Source: an uncultured Marinoscillum sp. (GTDB lineage: Bacteria; Bacteroidota; Bacteroidia; Cytophagales; MED-G16). From it: DNA of 64,000 nucleotides. The stretch spans positions 62,001-126,000 of the forward strand of contig CACPHX010000002.1 in assembly GCA_902633975.1 (NCBI GenBank), in the 5' to 3' direction. The notes below the pieces were generated by a model, which made no database searches, was not told the origin of the DNA, and saw only the letters and a list, made by a program, of their open reading frames with translations. Below, one piece after another: positions 49,830-59,305 of this stretch (position 1 is its first letter; each line of letters begins with the position of its first letter). A program made the position numbers and the translations under genes.

Positions 49830-51314
49830 TTGAAAAAAACTGATTTACTTATTCTAAAATCCTTTATTGTTCCATTTTTAATTACATTTTTTGTTGTAGT
49901 ATTTATTCTTCTCCTTCAATTTATGTTAAAATATTTTGATGATATTTTAGGTAAAGATATTGATGTATTGGTTTTACTAGAATTTTTGTTTTATTTCTCT
50001 GTTAGAATTAGCCCTGATGCATTACCTCTTGCGATACTTTTATCCTCCATAATGACTTTTGGTAATTTAGGTGAGAATAATGAGTTAGTTGCGATAAAAA
50101 GTTCAGGTGTATCATTATTAAGAACAACATTTCCAATTTTTTTTATATCTGTTATCTTGACTCTATTTGCTTTTTATTCTAATAATAATTTTGTTCCTAA
50201 AGCTAATCTCAAGGCCTTAAGTCTTTTATACGATATTAAAAGAAAAAAACCATCAATGGATTTAAGAGAAGGTCAATTTTATAGTGGCATACCAGGTTAT
50301 ACAATCAAAATAAATGAAAAAATAAACGATGAGTTATTAAAAGGAGTATTGATATATGATCATATAACTTATCCAGGTAATAATAGAGTGATTTTATCAG
50401 ATTCTGTAAAAATGTATTCAATATTGGACAGTAGATATCTTGTTTTTGAATTGCATAATGGTAATTCTTACACTGAAATACCCTCAAGTAAAAATCAAAA
50501 AAATACTATTAATCAATTTTATAGAAATAATTTTTCATTTATGAAAATGGTTTTTGACATGTCCTCATTTGATTTGAATAGAACTAAGGAGGAATTGTTT
50601 GCTGGTGATTATAGAATGAAAAATATCAACGAATTAAGTAATACTGTTGACTCATTACAATATATTAAGAGCAAACAAAGGTATTCTATGTTTAAAACAT
50701 CATCGGCATACTATGATTTTCATATGAGAAATAATTTTATTTTACCAGATGACGTAAGTTATATGCGTGATGAATTAAATGAATCTGACAAAGTATTTGA
50801 CTTCTATTCAAAAAAAAATAAGATTAGAGAGCTAGATAATACTTTTATAGATTCTATTGAAAAAAAAATGAGAATAAATAGTCTCACATATACAAGAGCA
50901 CTAAATGGAGCAAGAAATATTAAAACAAATCTTAGTATTAATTCAGCAAGAATAAAATCACATGAATTTGAAATTAATAAAAATGGAATTGAATTACTAA
51001 AAAAGTATGCTCAAGCTTTTGCATGTATTTCTATGTTTTTAGTTGGTGCCCCATTAGGTTCTCTCATAAAAAGAGGAGGTCTAGGTATCCCAGTTATAAT
51101 TTCAATCTTATTTTATATAATATATTATGTATTAAATATTTTAGGCTTGAAATGGGCAAGAGAAGCCTTGATATCTCCCTTTATGGCTGCCTGGTTATCT
51201 AATCTTTTAATATTTCCTATAGGTATTTTTTTATTGTACTTAGCAAAAAAAGATTCAAGAATATTTGAATATGACATTGTTGAATACCTAAAATCTAAAA
51301 TTCTAAAAATTTAG
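49830..51314 (+). CDS. LptF/LptG-family permease
   Basis: A 494-residue YjgP/YjgQ-family inner-membrane permease of the LPS export ABC transporter. Three membrane helices are N-terminal (about 8-35, 55-75, 95-115), a large periplasmic domain runs to about 395, and three helices follow (FACISMFLVGAPLGSLIKRGGLGIPVIISILFY and beyond). Conserved RISPDALPLAILLSSIMTFG and GAPLGSLIKRGG mark the family. No ATG is available: the only upstream ATG (49815) is out of frame, so a TTG at 49830 is the likely start. The ATPase LptB is not in the window. Confidence 0.92.
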   Translation: MKKTDLLILKSFIVPFLITFFVVVFILLLQFMLKYFDDILGKDIDVLVLLEFLFYFSVRISPDALPLAILLSSIMTFGNLGENNELVAIKSSGVSLLRTTFPIFFISVILTLFAFYSNNNFVPKANLKALSLLYDIKRKKPSMDLREGQFYSGIPGYTIKINEKINDELLKGVLIYDHITYPGNNRVILSDSVKMYSILDSRYLVFELHNGNSYTEIPSSKNQKNTINQFYRNNFSFMKMVFDMSSFDLNRTKEELFAGDYRMKNINELSNTVDSLQYIKSKQRYSMFKTSSAYYDFHMRNNFILPDDVSYMRDELNESDKVFDFYSKKNKIRELDNTFIDSIEKKMRINSLTYTRALNGARNIKTNLSINSARIKSHEFEINKNGIELLKKYAQAFACISMFLVGAPLGSLIKRGGLGIPVIISILFYIIYYVLNILGLKWAREALISPFMAAWLSNLLIFPIGIFLLYLAKKDSRIFEYDIVEYLKSKILKI

Positions 51315-51352
51315 AAAAAGCAATAATAATTTTTTAAACATTTTTATTTTCC

Positions 51353-51360
51353 TATTTTTG
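51353..51360 (+). promoter_or_regulatory. TAnnTTTG -7 box for rpsO-pnp
   Basis: TATTTTTG matches TAnnTTTG exactly and lies 41 bases before the rpsO ATG, leaving a leader of about 35 bases. No clear TTG at -33. Confidence 0.55.
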
Positions 51361-51401
51361 CGTCGATTTAAATAAATAATAATTTAACACTTTGGCTAAG
51401 C

Positions 51402-51677
51402 ATGTATTTAGATAAAGAAGAAAAACAAAAGATTTTTAAAAATCATGGCAGGTTAAAGAAAAACAATGATACTGGTTCTGCTGAATCACAAATAGCTTTG
51501 TTTACTTATCGAATAAAACACCTTACTGAACATTTAAAAGAAAATAAAAATGATCACTCATCTAGAATGGGTTTATTAAGGTTAGTAGGTAAAAGGAGAA
51601 AATTACTAAATTATCTTTCCTCAAAACATATTGAGAGGTATAGAGAAATTATAGCAAAGCTTGACATTAGGAAATAA
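51402..51677 (+). CDS. rpsO: 30S ribosomal protein uS15
   Basis: A 91-residue uS15 that nucleates the 16S rRNA central domain. [51 protein letters not shown] is the canonical helix set. It is 56 bases upstream of pnp, the usual rpsO-pnp pairing. In E. coli the product represses its own mRNA; the leader here shows no obvious pseudoknot to my eye. Confidence 0.98.
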   Translation: MYLDKEEKQKIFKNHGRLKKNNDTGSAESQIALFTYRIKHLTEHLKENKNDHSSRMGLLRLVGKRRKLLNYLSSKHIERYREIIAKLDIRK

Positions 51678-51733
51678 GTTTATTTTCCTTTTCTTTATTA
51701 TTCTATAGACTAATATCAATAAACTTAAAGATT

Positions 51734-53857
51734 ATGATAAAACCGATAAATGTAAGTACAAATCTTCCTGACGGTAGAGAAGTTTCTATTGAAACTGGTA
51801 AATTGGCCAAACAAGCTGATGGATCAGTTGTTTTAACCATGGGTAAAACAATGATATTAGCTTCCGCAGTATCTAAAAAAGATGCAATGGATAATGTAGA
51901 TTTTCTACCGTTATCTGTAGATTATCAAGAAAAATTTGCATCTGCAGGTAAGATACCTGGTGGATTTTTAAAAAGAGAAGGTAGACTTTCGGACCATGAA
52001 GTATTAATTTGCAGACTTGTTGACAGAGTTTTGAGACCATTATTTCCTTCTGATTATCATGCTGATACCCAAATATTACTGTATTTGATTAGTGCTGATA
52101 AAGATGTTCTTCCAGACGCTCTTGCTGCTCTTGCAGCTTCAGCTGCACTCTCGGTATCCGATATACCATTTAACGGTCCAATTGCAGAAGTGAGGGTTGT
52201 AAAATGTGGTAGTGAATTCATTGTAAATCCAACACCCGAGCAAATTGAGAAATCATCTTTGAATTTGATGGTCGGAGCATCTTACGATAATATTTGTATG
52301 GTTGAGGGTGAATCAAATGAAGTCTCCGAAGAGGATATAATTGAAGCTTTGAAAGTTGCTCATGATGCAATTAAAGGTTTATGCGAACTTCAAAATAAGT
52401 TGTCTAAGAAAGTAGGGAAAATTGAGAAGAGAGAATATTCACATGAAAGCAAAGACGATGATTTAGAAAAAGACATAAGAGATAAAACCTATGATAAATT
52501 ATATAAGATAGCGGAGGAGGGAATTTCTAATAAGAAAAAAAGAGGAGAGAAGTTCAAACAGGTTAGGGAAGAATACTTATCAAATCTCAAGGAGGATGAA
52601 GAATTTGATGAGTTTTTATTCGGTAAATATTTTCATGATATCGAAAAGGATGCAATCAGGAATTCTGTTCTTGATAAAAAAATCAGACTGGACGGAAGGA
52701 AACTAAATGAAATTAGACCTATTTGGTCAGAGATTGATTATCTACCAAATGCACATGGATCTGCAGTGTTTACTAGGGGAGAAACTCAATCACTTACAAC
52801 TGTCACATTAGGTACTAAATTAGATGAACAAATGATTGATGGAGCTATGCATAATGGTTATAATAAATTTATACTTCATTATAATTTTCCTGGTTTCTCA
52901 ACAGGGGAGGTGAGACCAAATAGAGGTGCTGGAAGAAGAGAAATTGGTCATGGAAACCTTGCCTTACGAGCATTAAAAAATATGATACCATCAGACGAGG
53001 ATAATCCATACACCATCAGAATTGTATCAGATATACTTGAGTCTAATGGTTCATCATCTATGGCAACTGTTTGTGCTGGTAGTTTAGCATTAATGGATGC
53101 AGGTGTTGAAATCAAAAAGCCTGTTTCTGGAATTGCTATGGGTATGATATCTGATTCAAAATCAGGTAAGTATGCTATTTTATCTGATATTTTAGGTGAT
53201 GAAGATCATTTAGGTGATATGGACTTTAAAGTTACAGGAACAGTCGATGGAATTACAGCTTGTCAGATGGATATAAAAATTGATGGTTTATCATTTGATG
53301 TTTTAAAAGAAGCTTTAAATCAAGCTAAAGAAGGTAGGTTACACATATTATCCGAGATGAATAAGACCATTGATAAACCAAATAAAGATTTAAAGTCTCA
53401 CGCTCCTAGATCATATCAGATGTCTATTGCAAAGGATATGATTGGTGCAGTTATTGGTCCTGGTGGTAAAATTATTCAAGAGATACAAAAAGAATCTGGA
53501 GCAACAGTTTTAGTTGAGGAAGTTGAAGAAAATGGAATTGTTAGTGTTTTTGCATCTAATCAAGATGAGATGGATAATGCAGTTGAAAGAGTGAAAGCTA
53601 TCGTTGCAGTTCCTGAAGTTGGTGAAACATATGTAGGAAAAGTAAAATCTATTAAAGATTTTGGTGCATTTATTGAGTTTATGCCTGGAAAAGATGGCTT
53701 ACTTCATATTTCTGAAATAAAATGGGAAAGAGTTGAGTCTATGGAAGGTGTTTTGGAAGAGGGGGAAGAAATCAAGGTTAAACTTATTGAAGTTGACAGA
53801 AGAACTGGTAAGTTTAGACTTTCAAGAAAAGCTTTAATACCTAAACCAGAAAAATAG
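51734..53857 (+). CDS. pnp: polyribonucleotide nucleotidyltransferase
   Basis: A 707-residue phosphorolytic 3'-5' exoribonuclease. Two RNase PH domains (about 1-230 and 310-540) contain [33 protein letters not shown] and, in the catalytic second copy, [30 protein letters not shown] with [18 protein letters not shown] ([21 protein letters not shown], about 570) and S1 ([29 protein letters not shown], about 635) complete it. It degrades RNA and can add tails. It follows rpsO and precedes trxB by 4 bases. Confidence 0.98.
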   Translation: MIKPINVSTNLPDGREVSIETGKLAKQADGSVVLTMGKTMILASAVSKKDAMDNVDFLPLSVDYQEKFASAGKIPGGFLKREGRLSDHEVLICRLVDRVLRPLFPSDYHADTQILLYLISADKDVLPDALAALAASAALSVSDIPFNGPIAEVRVVKCGSEFIVNPTPEQIEKSSLNLMVGASYDNICMVEGESNEVSEEDIIEALKVAHDAIKGLCELQNKLSKKVGKIEKREYSHESKDDDLEKDIRDKTYDKLYKIAEEGISNKKKRGEKFKQVREEYLSNLKEDEEFDEFLFGKYFHDIEKDAIRNSVLDKKIRLDGRKLNEIRPIWSEIDYLPNAHGSAVFTRGETQSLTTVTLGTKLDEQMIDGAMHNGYNKFILHYNFPGFSTGEVRPNRGAGRREIGHGNLALRALKNMIPSDEDNPYTIRIVSDILESNGSSSMATVCAGSLALMDAGVEIKKPVSGIAMGMISDSKSGKYAILSDILGDEDHLGDMDFKVTGTVDGITACQMDIKIDGLSFDVLKEALNQAKEGRLHILSEMNKTIDKPNKDLKSHAPRSYQMSIAKDMIGAVIGPGGKIIQEIQKESGATVLVEEVEENGIVSVFASNQDEMDNAVERVKAIVAVPEVGETYVGKVKSIKDFGAFIEFMPGKDGLLHISEIKWERVESMEGVLEEGEEIKVKLIEVDRRTGKFRLSRKALIPKPEK

Positions 53858-53861
53858 GAAT

Positions 53862-54794
53862 ATGTCTAATAATAGTGTTGATGTTTTAATTATAGGTTCT
53901 GGACCGGCAGGATACACTGCTGCTATTTACACTTCAAGAGCAGGATTAAAAACAATACTATACAAGGGTGATCAACCTGGTGGGCAGTTAACAATCACCT
54001 CTGATGTTGAGAATTATCCTGGATATCCCGATGGTGTATTAGGTCCCCAAATGATGGTTGATTTTGAAAATCAGGCCTCAAGATTTGGTGCTGAAATTAA
54101 ATCTGGAATGATTAAAGATGTTGATTTACAGACTGATAATTTAAAAGCTGTTGCAGAAGATGGTAATATTATTATACCTAAAACTGTAATTATATCTACA
54201 GGAGCATCTGCTAAGTGGTTAAATTTAGATTCAGAACAAAGGCTTAATGGTAAAGGAGTTTCAGCATGTGCAGTCTGTGATGGATTTTTCTTTAAAAATC
54301 AAATCGTTGGTGTTGTAGGTGGTGGAGATACAGCCGCTGAAGAAGCATTATATTTATCTAAGCTTACCTCAAAGGTTCATCTTATAGTTAGAAGAGATGA
54401 GATGAGAGCATCTACTATTATGCAAAATAGAGTTTTAGAAAACGAAAAAATCAAAATTCATTGGAATTCAGAGGTAAAAGAGGTTTTGGGTGATGACGCC
54501 GTGACAGGAATAGATATGGTTAATAATAAATCAAATGAAGTATCAAGTATTAGTCTTCAGGGATTATTTATTGCAATTGGACATAAACCTAACACCGATA
54601 TTTTTAAAGATTATCTAGATATGGATGAAAATGGTTACATCAAAACTATACCTGGTACAACTCAAACAAATATCAAAGGTGTCTTTGCTACTGGAGATGC
54701 TCAGGATCATATATATAGACAAGCAGTAACAGCTGCAGGATCCGGATGCATGGGTGCTTTAGATGCTGAAAGATACATATCTAACAACTATTAA
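53862..54794 (+). CDS. trxB: thioredoxin-disulfide reductase
   Basis: A 310-residue FAD/NADPH flavoprotein. FAD motif VLIIGSGPAGYTAAIYTSRAG at about 9-29, redox pair CAVC in GVSACAVCDGFFF (near 135), NADPH motif GVVGGGDTAAEEALYLS (near 150), and the C-terminal FAD segment GVFATGDAQDHIYRQAVTAAGSGCMGALDAERY. It reduces thioredoxin, which in turn feeds MsrB (44635) and others. It is 4 bases after pnp and 1 base before bshB1. Confidence 0.97.
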   Translation: MSNNSVDVLIIGSGPAGYTAAIYTSRAGLKTILYKGDQPGGQLTITSDVENYPGYPDGVLGPQMMVDFENQASRFGAEIKSGMIKDVDLQTDNLKAVAEDGNIIIPKTVIISTGASAKWLNLDSEQRLNGKGVSACAVCDGFFFKNQIVGVVGGGDTAAEEALYLSKLTSKVHLIVRRDEMRASTIMQNRVLENEKIKIHWNSEVKEVLGDDAVTGIDMVNNKSNEVSSISLQGLFIAIGHKPNTDIFKDYLDMDENGYIKTIPGTTQTNIKGVFATGDAQDHIYRQAVTAAGSGCMGALDAERYISNNY

Positions 54795-54795
54795 A

Positions 54796-55512
54796 ATGAG
54801 TGTAGATATACTTGTTATTATGGCTCATCCTGACGACGCTGAATTATGCTGTTCGGGTACTATTCTCTCATCAATAAATAAAGGTTTATCTGTTGGTATA
54901 GTTGATTTAACAAAAGGGGAGTTGGGAACAAGAGGGAACGAAAATATTAGATTGAGTGAAGCACAAGATTCGGCAAAACTTTTAAAGATAAAATTTAGAG
55001 ATAATTTAGGATTTCGAGATGGTTTTATTAATAGTGATGAAAATAACATTATTGAAATAATAAAAAAAATTAGAGCTTACACCCCAGATGTAATAATAAC
55101 AAATTCATTGAAAGACAGACATCCAGATCATGAAAACACTGCAAAACTTGTTAAAAAATCATGTTTTCTATCTGGATTAGTTAAATATAAAACTCAATAT
55201 AAGAATAACCATCAAAAACCTCACAGGCCTAAAATAATTCTACATTCTATCCAAAATGATTACATTGAACCAGATGTTATAATTGATGTTTCTGATTATT
55301 TTATTAAAAAAATGGAATCTGTAAAATGTTTTAAAAGTCAGTTTTATAATCCTAAAAGTGATGAGCCTGATTCTTTTATTTCATCTCAAGAATTTTTGGA
55401 ATTTATACATTCAAGATCAATCGAGATGGGTCACAAGATTGGTGTAGTTCATGGTGAAGGTTTCGTTACTGAAAATCCTGTTAAGATAAATAATATTTCT
55501 TCTCTTATCTAG
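54796..55512 (+). CDS. bshB1: bacillithiol biosynthesis deacetylase BshB1
   Basis: A 238-residue LmbE/PIG-L family zinc deacetylase making GlcN-malate in bacillithiol synthesis. Zinc motif IMAHPDDAELCCSGT (residues about 8-22; HPDD), DLTKGELGTRGNENIRLSEAQ, DGFINSDENN, SLKDRHPDHENTAKLVKKSCFLSGL (second His set) and SRSIEMGHKIGVVHGEGFVTE are all BshB1-type. The ATG at 54796 is preferred; an in-frame start at 54763 would lie inside trxB. Its TAG overlaps the pdxH stop (CTAG). Confidence 0.95.
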   Translation: MSVDILVIMAHPDDAELCCSGTILSSINKGLSVGIVDLTKGELGTRGNENIRLSEAQDSAKLLKIKFRDNLGFRDGFINSDENNIIEIIKKIRAYTPDVIITNSLKDRHPDHENTAKLVKKSCFLSGLVKYKTQYKNNHQKPHRPKIILHSIQNDYIEPDVIIDVSDYFIKKMESVKCFKSQFYNPKSDEPDSFISSQEFLEFIHSRSIEMGHKIGVVHGEGFVTENPVKINNISSLI

Positions 55513-56147
55513 GGATATAATTTTTGAATATTCCAATTTTTTTGATTTCTTGTATATGATATTCTATCATGCATCCTCGATTTTCTACCAATCCAGAATT
55601 CAATGGATTTGGGTTCAACTAAAAAGCCTCCCCAGAAATCAGGAAGAGGTATCTCTTTATTTCTAAATTTTTCTTCATACTCTAGGAATCTATCTTTAAG
55701 TTCATTTTCATATGAGAGAATCTTACTTTGATTTGAAGCCCAAGCTGCTATTCTACTACTTCTAGGTCTACTTTGAAAATATTTTTCTGAGTCTTTTTTG
55801 CTTATTTTTTTAGCATTGCCTTTAATAATTATTTGTTTTTCTAATTCTTTCCATAAAAAGACTAATGAAACAGTGTTGTTAAAATTTATATCGTTTCCCT
55901 TTCTACTTTCATAATTTGTATAAAAAATAAAACCTTTGTTATTTATACCTTTTAATAATACTGTTCTTGAATTTATATTTCCTCTCGGTGATACGGTTGA
56001 TAATGTCATTGCATTAGGCTCAAGTATATTCTTTTTCTGAGCTTCTTTAAACCATTTTTTAAATTCATCAATAGGATTTTTATTAATATTATCAAGATCT
56101 AGGATTTTTCCGGAATAATCTACTCTTAAATTTTGAATTCTCTTCAT
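55509..56147 (-). CDS. pdxH: pyridoxamine 5'-phosphate oxidase
   Basis: A 212-residue FMN oxidase producing pyridoxal phosphate. PNAMTLSTVSPRGNINSRTVLLKGINNKGFIFYTNYESRKG (about 42-82), then VSLVFLWKELEKQIIIKGNAKKIS, YFQSRPRSSRIAAWASNQS and the C-terminal PDFWGGFLVEPKSIEFWIGRKSRMHDRISY. Complete and of normal length. It is a single gene, convergent with bshB1 and divergent from yqgE across 22 bases. Confidence 0.97.
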   Translation of the reverse strand: MKRIQNLRVDYSGKILDLDNINKNPIDEFKKWFKEAQKKNILEPNAMTLSTVSPRGNINSRTVLLKGINNKGFIFYTNYESRKGNDINFNNTVSLVFLWKELEKQIIIKGNAKKISKKDSEKYFQSRPRSSRIAAWASNQSKILSYENELKDRFLEYEEKFRNKEIPLPDFWGGFLVEPKSIEFWIGRKSRMHDRISYTRNQKNWNIQKLYP

Positions 56148-56169
56148 TTATGTTATAAATTATCTTAAG

Positions 56170-56742
56170 ATGAATTTCGACTATTTTAACTATAAATCCA
56201 ATGATAAGGTTAGGAAAGGAAGTATAATTTTTTCACAACCATTAATGAATGATAAAAACTTCAAAAGATCTATAATTTTAATTTGTGAACATAATAGAGA
56301 AGGAAGTTTTGGATACAAATTAAATGATAAGGTTGAATTTGATTCTTTAGATATTAATTTAGAAGATTCAGTCAAAAATAAATTATTTTATGGTGGACCA
56401 GTAGATAATAATTTTCTAAATTTTATTCATAACGATAAAGAATTAAGTGGTGATAAGATAAAAATTAAAAACAAAATTTTTTTAGGAGGTAATTATGATG
56501 AAATAAAAACAAAAATGGATAAAGTTACAGTTGAATGTAAATTTTTTTTAGGTTACTCTGGTTGGTCTCCAAATCAGTTAGAAAGTGAAATTAAAGATAA
56601 TTCGTGGATAGTAATAAATGATTTTGATTTAGATCTTGTTTTTAATATTATTGATGAAAAGTCATGGAAAAAGATATTATCAAAAGATTCTTTTAAGAAT
56701 AAAATATTTTCTAATTATCCACCTGATTCTAAATTGAATTAA
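56170..56742 (+). CDS. YqgE/AlgH family protein (DUF179)
   Basis: A 190-residue member of the YqgE/AlgH family. KGSIIFSQPLMNDKNFKRSIILICEHNREGSFGYKLN at the start (usually LLAxPxLxDPxFxRSVVLLxEH), FYGGPVDNNFLNFIH in the middle, and FFLGYSGWSPNQLESEIKDNSWIV near 120-143 are diagnostic. The molecular role is unknown; AlgH was named from alginate regulation in Pseudomonas. It is head-to-head with pdxH (22 bases) and 21 bases upstream of the DUF349 gene. Confidence 0.93.
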   Translation: MNFDYFNYKSNDKVRKGSIIFSQPLMNDKNFKRSIILICEHNREGSFGYKLNDKVEFDSLDINLEDSVKNKLFYGGPVDNNFLNFIHNDKELSGDKIKIKNKIFLGGNYDEIKTKMDKVTVECKFFLGYSGWSPNQLESEIKDNSWIVINDFDLDLVFNIIDEKSWKKILSKDSFKNKIFSNYPPDSKLN

Positions 56743-56763
56743 AATATTAATTAAATTTGTGTT

Positions 56764-58341
56764 ATGAAGACACCAGAAAAAACTGAGGATCTTTCGACTG
56801 AAGTAAGTAAGGTAAATGATTTAGAGAAGTCAACAGATAATTCTGAATCTGTTATTCCTAACCAAGAGGACACAGGTATTAATAAGTCTTCTGATCAAGA
56901 TTTATCAATGTTATCACCTCAAAGTAAAATCAAAAAGAAAAAAGAGATTATAGTAAAATTAAGAGTACTTGTTGATGGAAATGAGGACCAAAATACATTT
57001 AATAAGGTAAAATCATTACAAGATTTATGGAAACAAATTGGACCAATTTCAGATTCAAAAGATAAATCCTTGTGGTCTACATACAATGCACTTCTAGATA
57101 GATTTTATGATAATAGAAGTATTTATTTTGAATTAAAAGAATTGGATAGAAAGAAAAATTTAGAGAAAAAATTGGTCATCTGTGATAAAGCTGAATCTCT
57201 TATTGAAGAAAAAAATATAATGAAATCTGTCTCTCAACTAAATAATCTACATTCGGAATTCAAACATATAGGACCAGTTTCAAAAGACAGACAAAATGAA
57301 ATTTGGGAGCGCTTAAAATCTGCTTCAGATAAAATTTACAAGAGAAAAAAAGAATTTATTATATCAATTAAAGACTCTCTTCAAGAGAATTTAGATAGAA
57401 AAAAAGAACTAATTAAAAAATTAAATAGTTTCAAGGATTTTAATTTTTCTACAATTAAGGATTGGACAAAAAAGACAAAAGAAGTTCTTTCTCTAAAAGA
57501 TGAGTGGGATTTAATTGGCGCAGTTCCAAATCCAGCCTCAAAATCCATCAATAAGGATTTCTGGAATACATTTAAAGCTTTTTTTCAGAAAAAAAATCAA
57601 TTTTTCAAAAAAATAGATGATTCCTACAAAAAAAATCTCCAGTTAAAAAAAGATCTCATAAAAAAAGTTGAAACGGTTATGGATAGTGAAGAATGGGAAA
57701 AAACCTCAACATTAATTCAGAATATTCAAAAAGAATGGAAGAAAATAGGAAAGGTCCCTATTAAATTTAAAGATTCAATTTATAATGAGTTTAAAAAATC
57801 CTGTGATCATTTTTACGACAGAAAAAGAATAGGTGATAAGGATACAATTAAATTGTATCAAGATAATCTAAAATTAAAAACTTCAATTTGTGATGAAATC
57901 ACAAAACTCTCAAAAAAAGATTCAATCAATCAAGATGAATTTTTTAAGTTACAAGTTAAATATCTTGAAGTTGGACATATACCCAAAGAAAATATTGATG
58001 ATTTAAAACAAAAATTCAAAAAGTCAATTGATTTAGTTGTTAGTGCGTCTGAGAAAAAATTGAATAAAGATGAATTTGATAAATTTAAATTTATAATTGA
58101 ATTAAATTCCTTAGCTAAAAATCCTTATTCTAAAAATAAGATAATTAAGAAAAAATCTGACCTTATTAAAAAAATTAATTTGATTGAGTCAGAAATAAAG
58201 AATCTAAAAAACAATATATATTATCTAAAGGAATCTGTTGCTGCTGAAAATCTTAAGAAAGAATATATGTCAAAAATTGATCAGTCTGATAAGGAAATAG
58301 AGTCATTAAAACTACAACTTAACCTTATTAATAAAGTTTGA
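56764..58341 (+). CDS. DUF349 coiled-coil protein
   Basis: A 525-residue protein with an acidic/polar N-terminal region (1-60) and at least four DUF349-type helical repeats, each with a W..IG.V/P motif: LWKQIGPISDSKDKSLWSTYN, EFKHIGPVSKDRQNEIWERL, EWDLIGAVPNPASKSINKDFW and EWKKIGKVPIKFKDSIYNEF. The C-terminal ~100 residues are coiled coil. The function of the family is unknown. It is rich in Lys, and runs of A are frequent in its coding sequence. The threonine dehydratase starts within its stop (TTGA). Confidence 0.93.
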   Translation: MKTPEKTEDLSTEVSKVNDLEKSTDNSESVIPNQEDTGINKSSDQDLSMLSPQSKIKKKKEIIVKLRVLVDGNEDQNTFNKVKSLQDLWKQIGPISDSKDKSLWSTYNALLDRFYDNRSIYFELKELDRKKNLEKKLVICDKAESLIEEKNIMKSVSQLNNLHSEFKHIGPVSKDRQNEIWERLKSASDKIYKRKKEFIISIKDSLQENLDRKKELIKKLNSFKDFNFSTIKDWTKKTKEVLSLKDEWDLIGAVPNPASKSINKDFWNTFKAFFQKKNQFFKKIDDSYKKNLQLKKDLIKKVETVMDSEEWEKTSTLIQNIQKEWKKIGKVPIKFKDSIYNEFKKSCDHFYDRKRIGDKDTIKLYQDNLKLKTSICDEITKLSKKDSINQDEFFKLQVKYLEVGHIPKENIDDLKQKFKKSIDLVVSASEKKLNKDEFDKFKFIIELNSLAKNPYSKNKIIKKKSDLIKKINLIESEIKNLKNNIYYLKESVAAENLKKEYMSKIDQSDKEIESLKLQLNLINKV

Positions 58342-59291
58342 ATTTCCCCTCCTTAAATGTATATAAAGGAATTCGTGAAAGAATCTCATCCTACATTCAT
58401 AAGACACCAATAGTACAATCAAAGAATGTAAATAAAACCTTTGGAATTGATGCTCATTTTAAGTTAGAGCTATTTCAAAAGACAGGTTCATTTAAAGTTA
58501 GGGGTGCTGTCAATAAGATACTGTCACTATCTAATAATGACAAAAAAAATGGAGTAATTGCTATTTCTGCAGGTAATCATGCACAAGCAGTTGCTTGGTC
58601 TTCATCTTTATTTGGTATAAAATCTAAAATTGTAATGCCTCACAACGCCTCAAAAACTAAGATAAATGCTACAAAATCCTATGGGGGTAATGTTATTCTA
58701 ACCTCTGAGAACATGATGGATGTTTGTAATGAAATTATTAGAAATGAAAAACTAACTATGGTTCATCCATTTGATGATTATGATGTAATCAATGGTCAGG
58801 GTTCAATTTCTTTAGAAGTACTAGACAAATTAAAATATGTTGACAACGTTTTTATCAGTATTGGTGGTGGAGGATTAATATCAGGTATGTCTCATGTTTT
58901 TAAGTTGTATAATCCAAATATTAAAATTTTTGGTGTTGAGCCTATAAATTCTGATGTGATGAGTAAGAGTTTAAAATCTGGGAAAGTAGAAAGTTTTGAT
59001 ACAGTAAAAAATAAAACTATTGCTGATACCTTGGCAGCCCCTTTTTCTGGAAAGATCACACTTGAATATGTAAAAAGATTTGTAGATGATATTATTCTTG
59101 TATCAGAATCTGAAATGATAAATTCACTAAAATTTATGATAGAAAGATTAAAAATTGTTCCTGAGCCATCTGCGGCAGCATGTTTTGTTCCAATTTTAAA
59201 TAATAAGATCTCGATAAAACCTAACTCAAAATGTTTGATACTAGTTTGTGGTGGTAATGTTGATGTAACTACAATTAAATCTTTCTTTTAA
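58338..59291 (+). CDS. threonine/serine dehydratase (PLP fold II)
   Basis: A 317-residue PLP enzyme of the threonine ammonia-lyase group. The PLP Lys is in FQKTGSFKVRGAVNKI (Lys53), AISAGNHAQAVAW binds the cofactor phosphate region, MVHPFDDYDVINGQGSISLE follows, the glycine loop is SIGGGGLISG (about 177-186), and CLILVCGGNVD is near the end. It lacks a regulatory ACT domain, so it is of the catabolic TdcB/serine-dehydratase-like size rather than full IlvA. The start is TTG at 58338 overlapping the upstream stop; no in-frame ATG precedes the conserved HKTPIVQS. Confidence 0.9.
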   Translation: MNFPSLNVYKGIRERISSYIHKTPIVQSKNVNKTFGIDAHFKLELFQKTGSFKVRGAVNKILSLSNNDKKNGVIAISAGNHAQAVAWSSSLFGIKSKIVMPHNASKTKINATKSYGGNVILTSENMMDVCNEIIRNEKLTMVHPFDDYDVINGQGSISLEVLDKLKYVDNVFISIGGGGLISGMSHVFKLYNPNIKIFGVEPINSDVMSKSLKSGKVESFDTVKNKTIADTLAAPFSGKITLEYVKRFVDDIILVSESEMINSLKFMIERLKIVPEPSAAACFVPILNNKISIKPNSKCLILVCGGNVDVTTIKSFF

Positions 59292-59305
59292 AAAGATGTT
59301 AAAAA

